A stretch of DNA of 12,568 nucleotides from assembly GCA_023422975.1 (NCBI GenBank), contig JAFAGF010000198.1, positions 1-12,568 on the forward strand, read 5' to 3'. A program made the position numbers and the translations under genes. Below are positions 6,908-12,568 of the stretch, piece by piece. The DNA comes from Pseudomonadota bacterium. GTDB lineage: Bacteria; Pseudomonadota; Gammaproteobacteria; Burkholderiales; Burkholderiaceae_C. Every line of letters begins with the position of its first letter. Within the stretch, counting starts at the first letter, position 1. Below the pieces are notes generated by a model. The model worked only from the letters and a program-made list of their open reading frames with translations, was not told where the DNA came from and ran no database searches.

Positions 6908-6923
6908 CACGCTCCGAATCTAC

Positions 6924-6948
6924 AGCCTGCAGTTTGCTGCAGGCTTTT
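6924..6948 (+). terminator. Terminator-like hairpin 1 in the MFS leader
   Basis: AGCCTGCAG (6924-6932) and CTGCAGGCT (6937-6945) form a perfect 9-bp stem with the tetraloop TTTG, followed by only a short T run (6945-6948). AGCCTGC occurs again at 6963-6969 and could compete for the right arm, giving an alternative structure. It could be a weak terminator, an attenuator or an mRNA-stabilising stem. Confidence 0.45.
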
Positions 6949-7000
6949 GGCGCACGCAGCCCAGCCTGCCACTGCGCTAGCTCTTGGCTGAATATCTGGC

Positions 7001-7036
7001 CCCCAAGGTCTTTGCACCTTGGGGTATTTGCTTTTT
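7001..7036 (+). terminator. Terminator-like hairpin 2 in the MFS leader
   Basis: CCCCAAGGT (7001-7009) and ACCTTGGGG (7016-7024) form a perfect 9-bp GC-rich stem with the loop CTTTGC, followed by TATTTGCTTTTT. This has the form of an intrinsic terminator on the plus strand, yet it ends 48 bases before the MFS start codon. It may terminate whatever is transcribed upstream or act as a leader attenuator for the MFS gene. Confidence 0.55.
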
Positions 7037-7084
7037 GTGGAAGCACTTGTTGGTGCGACATCAAAAAACAAAACCACAACAGCC

Positions 7085-8323
7085 ATGACCTCTCCTTCTT
7101 CCTCTCCCACCGGGCAGCCCACTGCCGTCAACAGCTACAGCTGGAAAGCCCTGATGGGTTCTGCCGTTGGCTACGCCATGGACGGCTTTGACCTGCTGAT
7201 TCTGGGCTTTATGCTCAGCGCCATCTCGGCCGACTTGAACCTCACGCCCGGCCAAGCAGGCTCGCTGGTGACCTGGACGCTGATTGGCGCCGTATTTGGC
7301 GGCATTGTGTTTGGCGCGCTGTCTGATCGCTACGGCCGCATCCGCGTGCTGACGTGGACCATCATGCTGTTCGCCATCTTCACCGGCCTGTGCGCGTTCG
7401 CAACCGGCTACTGGGATTTGCTGGCCTACCGCACCATTGCCGGCATTGGCCTGGGCGGTGAATTTGGCATTGGCATGGCACTGGCTGCCGAGGCCTGGCC
7501 CGCCCGCCACCGTGCACGCGTGTCGTCTTACGTTGCGCTGGGCTGGCAAGTGGGTGTACTGGCAGCGGCGCTGCTCACCCCCCTGCTGCTGCCCGTGATT
7601 GGCTGGCGCGGCATGTTCTTGGTGGGCGTGATTCCAGCCGTGGTGGCTTGGGTGATTCGCAACAAGCTGCATGAGCCTGAAGTGTTTGTGCGCAAGCCTA
7701 AGGCGGCCAAGGCTTCGCGCTTTGAAGCCTTCAAGCTGCTGGTGAAAGACAAAGCCACCACCAAGATCAGCTTGGGCGTGATCGTGCTGACTTCGGTGCA
7801 GAACTTTGGCTACTACGGGATCATGATTTGGATGCCCAGCTTCTTGTCCAAGCAACTGGGCTTTAGCCTGACCAAATCCTCCATGTGGACCGCAGTGACG
7901 GTGGTGGGCATGATGGTGGGCATCTGGATTTTTGGCCAACTGGCTGACCGCATTGGCCGCAAGCCCAGCTTCTTGATCTTCCAAGCGGGCTCGGTGGTCA
8001 TGGTGCTGGTGTATTCGCAGCTGTCTGACCCGACAGCCATGCTGTGGGCAGGCGCAGTGCTGGGCATGTTTGTGAACGGCATGATGGGCGGCCTGGGCGC
8101 AGTGATGAGCGAGGCCTACCCCACCGAAGCACGTGCGACTGCGCAAAACGTGCTGTTCAATATTGGCCGTGGCGTGGGCGGCTTGGGCCCCGTGGTGGTC
8201 GGCGCGGTAGCCATGAGCTACGGCTTCCAAATGGCGATCGCGCTGTTGGCCGCCATTTATGTGCTGGACATCATTGCCACCACGTTCTTGATTCCTGAAC
8301 TCAAGGGCAAAGAGCTGAAGTAA
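7085..8323 (+). CDS. MFS transporter, probably aromatic-acid/organic-acid:H+ symporter type
   Basis: 412 residues with about twelve hydrophobic segments in two halves. MFS motif A appears after segment 2 as GALSDRYGRIRV (about 77-88) and again in the second half as GQLADRIGRKPS (about 283-294). DGFDLLILGF (33-42) in the first membrane segment and RTIAGIGLGGEFGIG with EAWPARHRAR resemble AAHS-family carriers such as PcaK, BenK and MucK. A cytoplasmic loop lies between the halves (KLHEPEVFVRKPKAAKASRFEAF, about 197-219, of which HEPEVFVRKPKAAK is the charged core). The protein likely imports a small organic or aromatic acid with protons across the inner membrane; the substrate is not readable. 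ATG 7085 lacks a Shine-Dalgarno sequence; in-frame GTG 7037 is an alternative but adds non-conserved residues. The gene is convergent with the neighbouring catabolic operon, so a joint role is only a guess. Confidence 0.88.
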   Translation: MTSPSSSPTGQPTAVNSYSWKALMGSAVGYAMDGFDLLILGFMLSAISADLNLTPGQAGSLVTWTLIGAVFGGIVFGALSDRYGRIRVLTWTIMLFAIFTGLCAFATGYWDLLAYRTIAGIGLGGEFGIGMALAAEAWPARHRARVSSYVALGWQVGVLAAALLTPLLLPVIGWRGMFLVGVIPAVVAWVIRNKLHEPEVFVRKPKAAKASRFEAFKLLVKDKATTKISLGVIVLTSVQNFGYYGIMIWMPSFLSKQLGFSLTKSSMWTAVTVVGMMVGIWIFGQLADRIGRKPSFLIFQAGSVVMVLVYSQLSDPTAMLWAGAVLGMFVNGMMGGLGAVMSEAYPTEARATAQNVLFNIGRGVGGLGPVVVGAVAMSYGFQMAIALLAAIYVLDIIATTFLIPELKGKELK

Positions 8324-8343
8324 ACACCGCATGCAACCTGCGC

Positions 8344-8369
8344 GTTGGGTGAGTTCTCAACTCACCAAC
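8344..8369 (+). other. Hairpin after the MFS gene
   Basis: GTTGGGTGAGTT (8344-8355) pairs with AACTCACCAAC (8359-8369) around a 3-base loop with a single bulged G. It begins 20 bases after the MFS stop and has no T tract, so it is more likely an mRNA 3'-end stabiliser or pausing element than a terminator; the terminator proper would be the repeat that follows. Confidence 0.45.
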
Positions 8370-8390
8370 ACCCAAGCACGCATCTAAAAA

Positions 8391-8472
8391 AAGAGCTGCT
8401 AACGCTTGTTCTGCCTAAGTTTCATATGCATTCATATGTAAAACCTAGAACAGACCTACGCTAGCAGCTCTT
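8391..8472. repeat. Palindromic intergenic repeat, copy B; likely bidirectional terminator
   Basis: The outer arms AAGAGCTGCTA (8391-8401) and TAGCAGCTCTT (8462-8472) are perfectly complementary. The interior also folds back: CTAAGTTTCATATG against CATATGTAAAACCTAG with the central loop CATT, so nearly the whole 82 bases can form one long imperfect hairpin. The right arm is followed by ATTTTTTA on the plus strand and the left arm by TTTTTAGATG on the minus strand. It lies between the convergent MFS and Bug receptor genes. The arms match copy A (3149-3230). I recall similar AGAGCTGCTAGCGCTTG palindromes as abundant intergenic repeats in Comamonadaceae genomes. Confidence 0.8.
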
Positions 8473-8507
8473 ATTTTTTATGCCCCGTAACTGATACGGG
8501 CAGCGAT

Positions 8508-9491
8508 TTAATCGGCCTTGATGTTGGCCTCTTTCACCACCTTGGCCCACATATCCCAATCGCGGCTGGCCATAGCGCCCAAGGCTTTGCTGTCCATAAA
8601 GTCAGCGGTGGCGCCTTGGTCCAGCGCTTTTTGCTGGAACTCTTTGTTCGCCAACATATTGCGCACATCGCCTTCCAACTTGGCCACGATGGCCGCTGGC
8701 GTTTTCGCGGGCGCAAACAGCGCAAACCACGAAGTGGCATTCACGCCGGGAAAGCCGGTTTCAGCCGTGGTGGGCACTTTGGCCAAACTGGGCAAACGCT
8801 CTTTGCCTGTCACCGCCAGCACCTTGAGCTTGCCCGACTGAATGTGCGCCATGAAAGGCGGCGCGGTACCGAAGGTCAGATCCACCTGGCCTCCCAGCAA
8901 GTCCTGCAGCGCAGGGCCTGTGCCTTTGTAGGGCACGTGCACAATCTGAATGCCAGCGGCCTGCTCCAGCTGCACACCGGTGACGTGCTGCAAGGAACCG
9001 TTGCCCGAAGACGCATAGTTCAGCTTATTGGGGTGGGCCTTGGCATAGGCCACCAGCTCCTGCATGCTGTTGACCGGCAAATCGCCGCGCACCACCACAA
9101 TTTGCGGGGCCGACAGCACATTGGCCACGGGCACAAAATCCGCAGGCTCCCAGCTGGACTTGCCCAGATGGGGCGAGATCACATGAAAGCCCGAGTACTG
9201 CATCAGCAAGGTGTAGCCATCGGCTTCCGCACGCTTGACCTGCGCAGCGGCAATATTGCCATTGCCGCCACCCTTGTTCTCCACCACGATGGTCTGCCCC
9301 AGCACCGGACCCAGCGCTTGCGCAGCCATGCGGGCCGCCAAGTCGGTCGTGCCACCCGCCGAGGCAGGCACCACCATGGTGATGGGCTTGCTCGGGTAGG
9401 CGGCTTGCGCCGCCGCCACGCCATGCAGCCCTAGGCCCAGTACGCTGGCCAACGCCAAGCGGCCAAATTGTTGTCGTGTCATGTGCTTCAT
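8508..9491 (-). CDS. Bug/TctC-type tripartite tricarboxylate receptor
   Basis: 327 residues from ATG 9491, preceded by AAAAGGAGACC with ideal spacing; an adjoining GTG at 9494 is too close to that site. An N-terminal signal peptide is evident: a basic start (MKHMTRQQFGR), a hydrophobic core LALASVLGLGLHGVAAA and likely cleavage near AQA-A at about 30. The mature part starts YPSKPITMVVPASAGGTTDLAAR, the hallmark of Bug receptors, and continues with VENKGGGNGNIAAA, NYASSGNGSLQHV, HVPYKGTGPALQDLLGGQVD and PTTAETGFPG, all typical of the family. It binds an organic acid in the periplasm. Many Bug genes in this order lack linked TctA/TctB membrane genes, and none is visible here. It is the last gene of the operon with the lyase and CoA-transferase, whose substrate it may deliver or sense. 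Confidence 0.93.
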   Translation of the reverse strand: MKHMTRQQFGRLALASVLGLGLHGVAAAQAAYPSKPITMVVPASAGGTTDLAARMAAQALGPVLGQTIVVENKGGGNGNIAAAQVKRAEADGYTLLMQYSGFHVISPHLGKSSWEPADFVPVANVLSAPQIVVVRGDLPVNSMQELVAYAKAHPNKLNYASSGNGSLQHVTGVQLEQAAGIQIVHVPYKGTGPALQDLLGGQVDLTFGTAPPFMAHIQSGKLKVLAVTGKERLPSLAKVPTTAETGFPGVNATSWFALFAPAKTPAAIVAKLEGDVRNMLANKEFQQKALDQGATADFMDSKALGAMASRDWDMWAKVVKEANIKAD

Positions 9492-9517
9492 CACGGTCTC
9501 CTTTTGCTCGTTGTAAT

Positions 9518-9535
9518 GGCCTCCCCCCGGAGGCC
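9518..9535 (-). other. Intercistronic hairpin between lyase and receptor genes
   Basis: GGCCTCC and GGAGGCC form a perfect 7-bp stem with a four-base loop in the 64-bp gap before the Bug gene. No T tract follows on the minus strand, so it is not a typical terminator. It sits about 13 bases upstream of the AAAAGGAG ribosome site of the receptor gene, where it could block exonucleases or set the relative amounts of enzyme and receptor mRNA. Confidence 0.5.
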
Positions 9536-9555
9536 TGATTTGCTTGCAGCCCGCT

Positions 9556-10560
9556 TCAGGCTAACAAACGCTCTTGCGCACGTGCGCGAATTTCAGGCAA
9601 CGATGCCGGTGCAGGGTGCAATTGGCCCGCGGGCCCTGCCTGCACGATGGCGCTGGGCGTTGCATGCCCAATCAAGGCCGGCAAGCTGGCGGCCACCGCC
9701 GTCAGCGCAGCCACATCCACGCCGGTGTCATAGCCCATCAGCTGCAGGGCGTGCACCAGTTCTTCGGTGCTGGCATTGCCGCTGGCACCCGGCGCATAGG
9801 GGCAGCCGCCCATGCCGCCCACCGAGGCATCGAAGCGGTTGGCACCCGCCGCAATGGCAGCCAGCACATTGGCCAGTGCCATGGCGCGGGTGTCGTGGAA
9901 GTGCAGCGTCAACGTGGTCTGCGGCCAGCGCGCTTTGAAGGCGCTCACCAAATCATGCACCTGCGCCGGGTGGGCCATGCCCGTGGTGTCGCACAAGGTA
10001 ATGCCTTGCACGCCCAGGTCGATAAAGCGCTGCGCCCAGCCCAGCACATCAGCAGCAGGCACATCGCCTTCCATCGGGCAGCCAAAGCTGCACGACAGCG
10101 ACACGTTGACCGGCACGCCGCCTTGCTGCGCCACCGCCACCACCTCTTGCAAGCCCGCAAACGATTGCTCGCGCAGCATGCGCAGATTGCACAGGTTGTG
10201 GGTTTCGCTGGCGGACATCACCAGATTCAACTCATCCGCGCCAGCCCCCATGGCGCGTTCTGCGCCTTTCACATTGGGCACTAGGCAGGTCATCACCGTG
10301 CCGGGGCGGCGTTCAATACCGCGCAGCACGTCTTCTGCATCGGCCAGCGCCGGAATGGCTTTGGGCGAGACAAACGCCGTTACCTCCACCTTGGCCACGC
10401 CTGCTGCTGACAGCGCATTGACCATGGCAATCTTGTCGGCCGTGGGCACAAACACCGGCTCCATTTGCAGGCCGTCGCGCGGCCCCACTTCCTGGATGTA
10501 AATGCGCTGGCCTGCGCCGTGCCATACCGAAGCAGGTGTCCAAGCAGAGGTCGCGCTCAT
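9556..10560 (-). CDS. Hydroxymethylglutaryl-CoA lyase family protein
   Basis: 334 residues. The family cleaves 3-hydroxy-3-methylglutaryl-CoA, or related 3-hydroxyacyl-CoAs such as citramalyl-CoA, to acetyl-CoA and a keto acid. The TIM-barrel motifs are VGPRDGLQ with catalytic R28 and metal ligand D29, KVEVTAFVSPK (58-67), LHFHDTR with metal ligands H220 and H222, and GGMGGCPYAPGASGN (248-262) with C253, the equivalent of the active-site cysteine of HMG-CoA lyase. All key residues are present, so it should be active. HDTRA replaces the more common HDTYG or HDTRG. Its ATG overlaps the CoA-transferase stop codon (ATGA, 10557-10560), which implies translational coupling. The context argues for cleavage of an acyl-CoA made by that transferase rather than leucine catabolism, whose other genes are absent here. 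Confidence 0.92.
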   Translation of the reverse strand: MSATSAWTPASVWHGAGQRIYIQEVGPRDGLQMEPVFVPTADKIAMVNALSAAGVAKVEVTAFVSPKAIPALADAEDVLRGIERRPGTVMTCLVPNVKGAERAMGAGADELNLVMSASETHNLCNLRMLREQSFAGLQEVVAVAQQGGVPVNVSLSCSFGCPMEGDVPAADVLGWAQRFIDLGVQGITLCDTTGMAHPAQVHDLVSAFKARWPQTTLTLHFHDTRAMALANVLAAIAAGANRFDASVGGMGGCPYAPGASGNASTEELVHALQLMGYDTGVDVAALTAVAASLPALIGHATPSAIVQAGPAGQLHPAPASLPEIRARAQERLLA

Positions 10561-11780
10561 TGGATCACCCCCTGCGTGCGCAGTTGCGCAATTTGCTCGG
10601 CGCTCAAGCCCATGCCTGCCAGCACCGCACCGGTGTCATCCCCCAGCCGAGGCGCACTGCTGCGGATGGTGCCCGGCGTGCCCGAGAGCTTGGGCACAAT
10701 GCCCGGCACTTCCACGTCATAGCCATCGCGCGTGGTCTGGTTCAAGATCATGTCGCGGGCACGGTAGTGCGGGTCTTCGCAAATATCTTTGGCGGTGTAC
10801 ACGCGGCCTGCGGGCACACGGGCGGTACCCAGCGCCTCCAGCACCGCAGTAATGGTTTGCGGCTGCGTCCACGCGCCAATGGCCGCGTCAATTTCTGCCA
10901 CGCGTGCCACGCGACCTGCGTTGTTGGTCAAGTCAGGGGCTTTGCCCAAATCCTCACGACCAATGGTCTGCATCAAGCGCTTGAAGATGCTGTCGCCATT
11001 GCCGGCCACCAGCACCCAGCCATCGGCACACGGGTAAGCGTTGGACGGCGCAATGCCCGGCAGCGCACTGCCAGCGGCCTCACGCACCGCGCCAAAGGCG
11101 CTGTATTCGGGAATCAGACTTTCCATGACGTTGAACACCGCTTCGTGCAGCGCCACGTCAATCACTTGGCCCTTGCCGCCATTGACTTTGCGGTGGTACA
11201 GCGCTGTCAGCACGCCAATGGTGCCGTGCAGCGCGGCCAACGTGTCGCCAATCGACACCCCCACACGCACGGGCACGCGGCCGGGCTCACCCGTCAGATG
11301 GCGCAGGCCGCCCATGGCCTCGCCCACCACGCCAAAGCCGGGCAGATCGCGGTACGGGCCGGTCTGGCCGTAGCCGCTGATACGCAAAATCACCAAGCCG
11401 GGGTTGATGGCATGCAGCGCTTCGGGCGACATGCCCCAGCCTTCGAGCGTGCCGGGGCGAAAGTTCTCAATCAGCACATCGGCCTCTTTGAGCAACTGGC
11501 GCGCCAAGTCTTGGCCCTGGGGCTGGCGCAAATCCAGCGCCACCGACTTCTTGTTGCGCGACTGCACCTGCCACCACACAGAGGTACCTTCTTTGATCAA
11601 GCGCCAGTTGCGCAGCGGATCGCCCGCGCCGGGGGCTTCAATCTTGATCACCTCAGCGCCAAACTCGCCCAGTGTTTTGCCCGCAAAAGGGCCTGCAATC
11701 AGCTGCCCCATCTCCACCACGCGCACGCCGCGCAGCGCGCCTTCTTGCAACCCTGCCACAGGGTTTGTCGTTTCTTGCAT
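10557..11780 (-). CDS. CaiB/BaiF (class III) CoA-transferase
   Basis: 407 residues from ATG 11780, which has AGGAG five bases upstream; the frame extends to a GTG at 11801 without a site. The family moves CoA between acids, often from succinyl-CoA to a dicarboxylate. Family features are LRGVRVVEMGQLIAGPFAGKTLGEFGAEVIKIE, in which the segment EMGQLIAGPFAG is at 23-34, NKKSVALDLR (77-85), ADVLIENFRPGTLEGWG (100-116), RISGYGQTGPY (133-143), GEPGRVPVRVGVSIGD and the C-terminal CEDPHYRARDMI. At the place where formyl-CoA transferase carries its catalytic aspartate (PGYD-type motif) this protein has PGFG (147-150), with E154 nearby. It is the first gene of the operon, transcribed away from the LysR gene. 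The likely job is activation of the acid later split by the lyase. Confidence 0.93.
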   Translation of the reverse strand: MQETTNPVAGLQEGALRGVRVVEMGQLIAGPFAGKTLGEFGAEVIKIEAPGAGDPLRNWRLIKEGTSVWWQVQSRNKKSVALDLRQPQGQDLARQLLKEADVLIENFRPGTLEGWGMSPEALHAINPGLVILRISGYGQTGPYRDLPGFGVVGEAMGGLRHLTGEPGRVPVRVGVSIGDTLAALHGTIGVLTALYHRKVNGGKGQVIDVALHEAVFNVMESLIPEYSAFGAVREAAGSALPGIAPSNAYPCADGWVLVAGNGDSIFKRLMQTIGREDLGKAPDLTNNAGRVARVAEIDAAIGAWTQPQTITAVLEALGTARVPAGRVYTAKDICEDPHYRARDMILNQTTRDGYDVEVPGIVPKLSGTPGTIRSSAPRLGDDTGAVLAGMGLSAEQIAQLRTQGVIQ

Positions 11781-11846
11781 TGCCTCTCCTTGCAGGCGCA
11801 CCCCGTGTGCACCCCTGCTGCAGGCCCATCATGCAAAAGTCACCAT

Positions 11847-11884
11847 GTTTTACAAAACGCTGTTTCGCGAAAATGCCATCGCAT
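11847..11884. promoter_or_regulatory. Dyad cluster upstream of the CoA-transferase operon
   Basis: Three inverted repeats lie together: GTTTT-AC-AAAAC (11847-11858), the perfect palindrome TTTCGCGAAA (11863-11872), which sits in a T-N11-A frame (11861-11873), and ATGC-CATC-GCAT (11873-11884). They start 67 bases upstream of the CoA-transferase start codon, where LysR-type activators often contact the target promoter. Operator function is inferred from position and symmetry. Confidence 0.4.
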
Positions 11885-11913
11885 TTCAGCATAGCCACCG
11901 CAAAACCAAGTAC

Positions 11914-11927
11914 TTACCCTTATGTAA
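11914..11927. promoter_or_regulatory. Candidate LysR recognition site TTAC-N6-GTAA
   Basis: TTACCCTTATGTAA is an inverted repeat with arms TTAC/GTAA and fits the T-N11-A rule of LysR-type binding sites at two registers. It lies 53-66 bases upstream of the lysR-type start and is within the 199-bp divergent gap 11781-11979. I could not settle -35/-10 boxes for either direction. Confidence 0.4.
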
Positions 11928-11979
11928 ATATCGCATTCACTGCACCTGCATTGCCATTTAGGCACAGCAAAATCAGTAC

Positions 11980-12568
11980 ATGCGACTGGATCCTACCTCT
12001 TTGCGCTTGTTTGTAGCCGTGATGGAAGAGCAAGCCATTGCCCGCGCAGCAGCGCGTGAACACATAGCCACGTCAGCAGCCAGCCGCCGCCTGAGCGAGC
12101 TGGAATCTCAGCTGCAAGTGCGCCTGTTTGAGCGCAGCAACCGCGGCATTGCCCCCACACCTGCTGCCTACACCTTGCTGGATCTGGCGCGCAATGTGCT
12201 GGGAGAGATCGACGGCATTGGCCGCCAAATGCGCGAGTACGGCATGGGCATGCGCGGCCATGTGCGCGTGGTGGCCAATATTTCGGCCATCACCCAGTTT
12301 TTGCCCGCGCAGCTGCAAAGCTTCATGGCCCAGCACCCGGAGGTGCAGGTGCACTTGCAAGAAAAGATCAGCAGCGAGATCGCCCTGGCCGTGGCACAGA
12401 ACACGGCAGACTTTGGCATCCTGAATGCAGGACATTACGGTGGTGATCTGCGCTACATCCCCTACCGCCAGGATGAGCTGGTGCTGGTTGCGCCCAGCGG
12501 CCACCCACTGGCGCAGCAAGCCAGCGTGCGCATGCAGCAAGCACTGACTTATGACTTTGTGGGCGCGC
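11980..12568 (+). CDS. LysR-type transcriptional regulator, 5' part only
   Basis: 196 residues are visible; the gene runs off the end of the window. Residues 1-60 are the winged helix-turn-helix: LRLFVAVMEEQAIARAAARE, then HIATSAASRRLSELESQLQVRLFERSNRGIAPTPA read in segments (AASRRLSELESQLQVRLFER, 33-52), and RGIAPTPA. A linker helix follows (about 64-90), then the start of the periplasmic-binding-protein-like effector domain from about residue 93 (GHVRVVANISAITQFLPAQL), with ADFGILNAG at 143-151 and DELVLVAPSGHPLA at 165-178. The start ATG 11980 has only a weak, distant AGG. It is divergent from the CoA-transferase operon and is its most likely regulator, responding to the substrate or a CoA-ester-derived acid. 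The effector is not predictable from this part. Confidence 0.93.
   Translation, partial: MRLDPTSLRLFVAVMEEQAIARAAAREHIATSAASRRLSELESQLQVRLFERSNRGIAPTPAAYTLLDLARNVLGEIDGIGRQMREYGMGMRGHVRVVANISAITQFLPAQLQSFMAQHPEVQVHLQEKISSEIALAVAQNTADFGILNAGHYGGDLRYIPYRQDELVLVAPSGHPLAQQASVRMQQALTYDFVGA

Larger units (their letters stand above)
6608..7084. other. 477-bp gene-free region between the H-NS gene and the MFS gene
   Basis: No reading frame here has convincing coding character. The stretch holds 5' signals for two divergent genes: a nested dyad near the H-NS gene (6676-6718), a small GCACCA-TGC-TGGTGC hairpin (6820-6834), a possible promoter (6879-6907) and two terminator-like hairpins (6924-6948 and 7001-7036). 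The half next to the H-NS gene contains the more A/T-rich runs. Its length is generous for a divergent spacer, so an unannotated small RNA on the plus strand is possible. I recognised no tRNA or known riboswitch. Confidence 0.6.

Noticed and set aside
6810..6980. A 56-codon frame from ATG 6810 in the gap before the MFS gene.
   Set aside because: It has no ribosome site and no recognisable features, and it runs through hairpin 1, whose symmetry constrains the bases for another reason.
7061..8332. A 423-codon open frame on the minus strand opposite the MFS gene.
   Set aside because: It is very rich in His, Gln and Ala with no recognisable motif and fully mirrors a clear MFS coding frame; long antisense frames are expected at this GC content.
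10536..11894. A 452-codon open frame on the plus strand opposite the CoA-transferase gene.
   Set aside because: Its composition (His, Arg, Gln, Ala) is that of an antisense shadow, and the opposite strand carries an unambiguous CoA-transferase with a good ribosome site.
1..12568. Search for CRISPR repeats, tRNAs, insertion sequences, toxin-antitoxin pairs or phage-defence genes.
   Set aside because: No regularly spaced repeats, cloverleaf-like segments, transposase motifs or defence-type domains were seen; the window is ordinary metabolic and regulatory chromosome.

Overview
The window looks like a stretch of chromosome from a betaproteobacterium of the Burkholderiales, most likely family Comamonadaceae. 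I infer this from the GC-rich codon use, the short H-NS-type protein with a WTGRGKAPKW core, the Bug-type periplasmic receptor, and a palindromic intergenic repeat with AAGAGCTGCTA-type arms that I recall from that family. No sequence search was possible. No rRNA, tRNA, CRISPR array, insertion sequence or prophage gene was seen.

Layout. A minus-strand chemotaxis receptor (5' part only) is divergent from the plus-strand pair hpnD-hpnE, two enzymes of the bacterial squalene route that feeds hopanoids. A palindromic repeat separates hpnE from a convergent minus-strand operon, HAD phosphatase > DUF2189 membrane protein > DUF2788 small membrane protein. The HAD gene is divergent from hemH (ferrochelatase). 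hemH converges on an H-NS family gene across a perfect 23-bp hairpin that should stop transcription both ways. A 477-bp gene-free stretch with several dyads and hairpins separates the H-NS gene from an MFS transporter. A second copy of the palindromic repeat then separates the MFS gene from a convergent minus-strand catabolic operon, CaiB/BaiF-type CoA-transferase > HMG-CoA lyase family protein > Bug/TctC-type receptor. A LysR-type regulator, cut by the window end, is divergent from that operon.

How the genes work together. HpnD and HpnE are successive-but-one steps from farnesyl diphosphate to squalene; the middle enzyme, HpnC, is not in view. The catabolic operon reads as a cassette: the receptor captures an organic acid outside, the CoA-transferase activates it, and the lyase cleaves the acyl-CoA to acetyl-CoA plus a keto acid. 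The substrate cannot be read from sequence; 3-hydroxy-3-methylglutarate or a related branched hydroxy-dicarboxylate is the natural guess. The LysR protein is the likely regulator.

Most of the window is ordinary housekeeping and accessory metabolism. The points most worth a second look are the catabolic cassette and its atypical CoA-transferase active site, the repeat acting as terminator between convergent genes, and the structured leader before the MFS gene.
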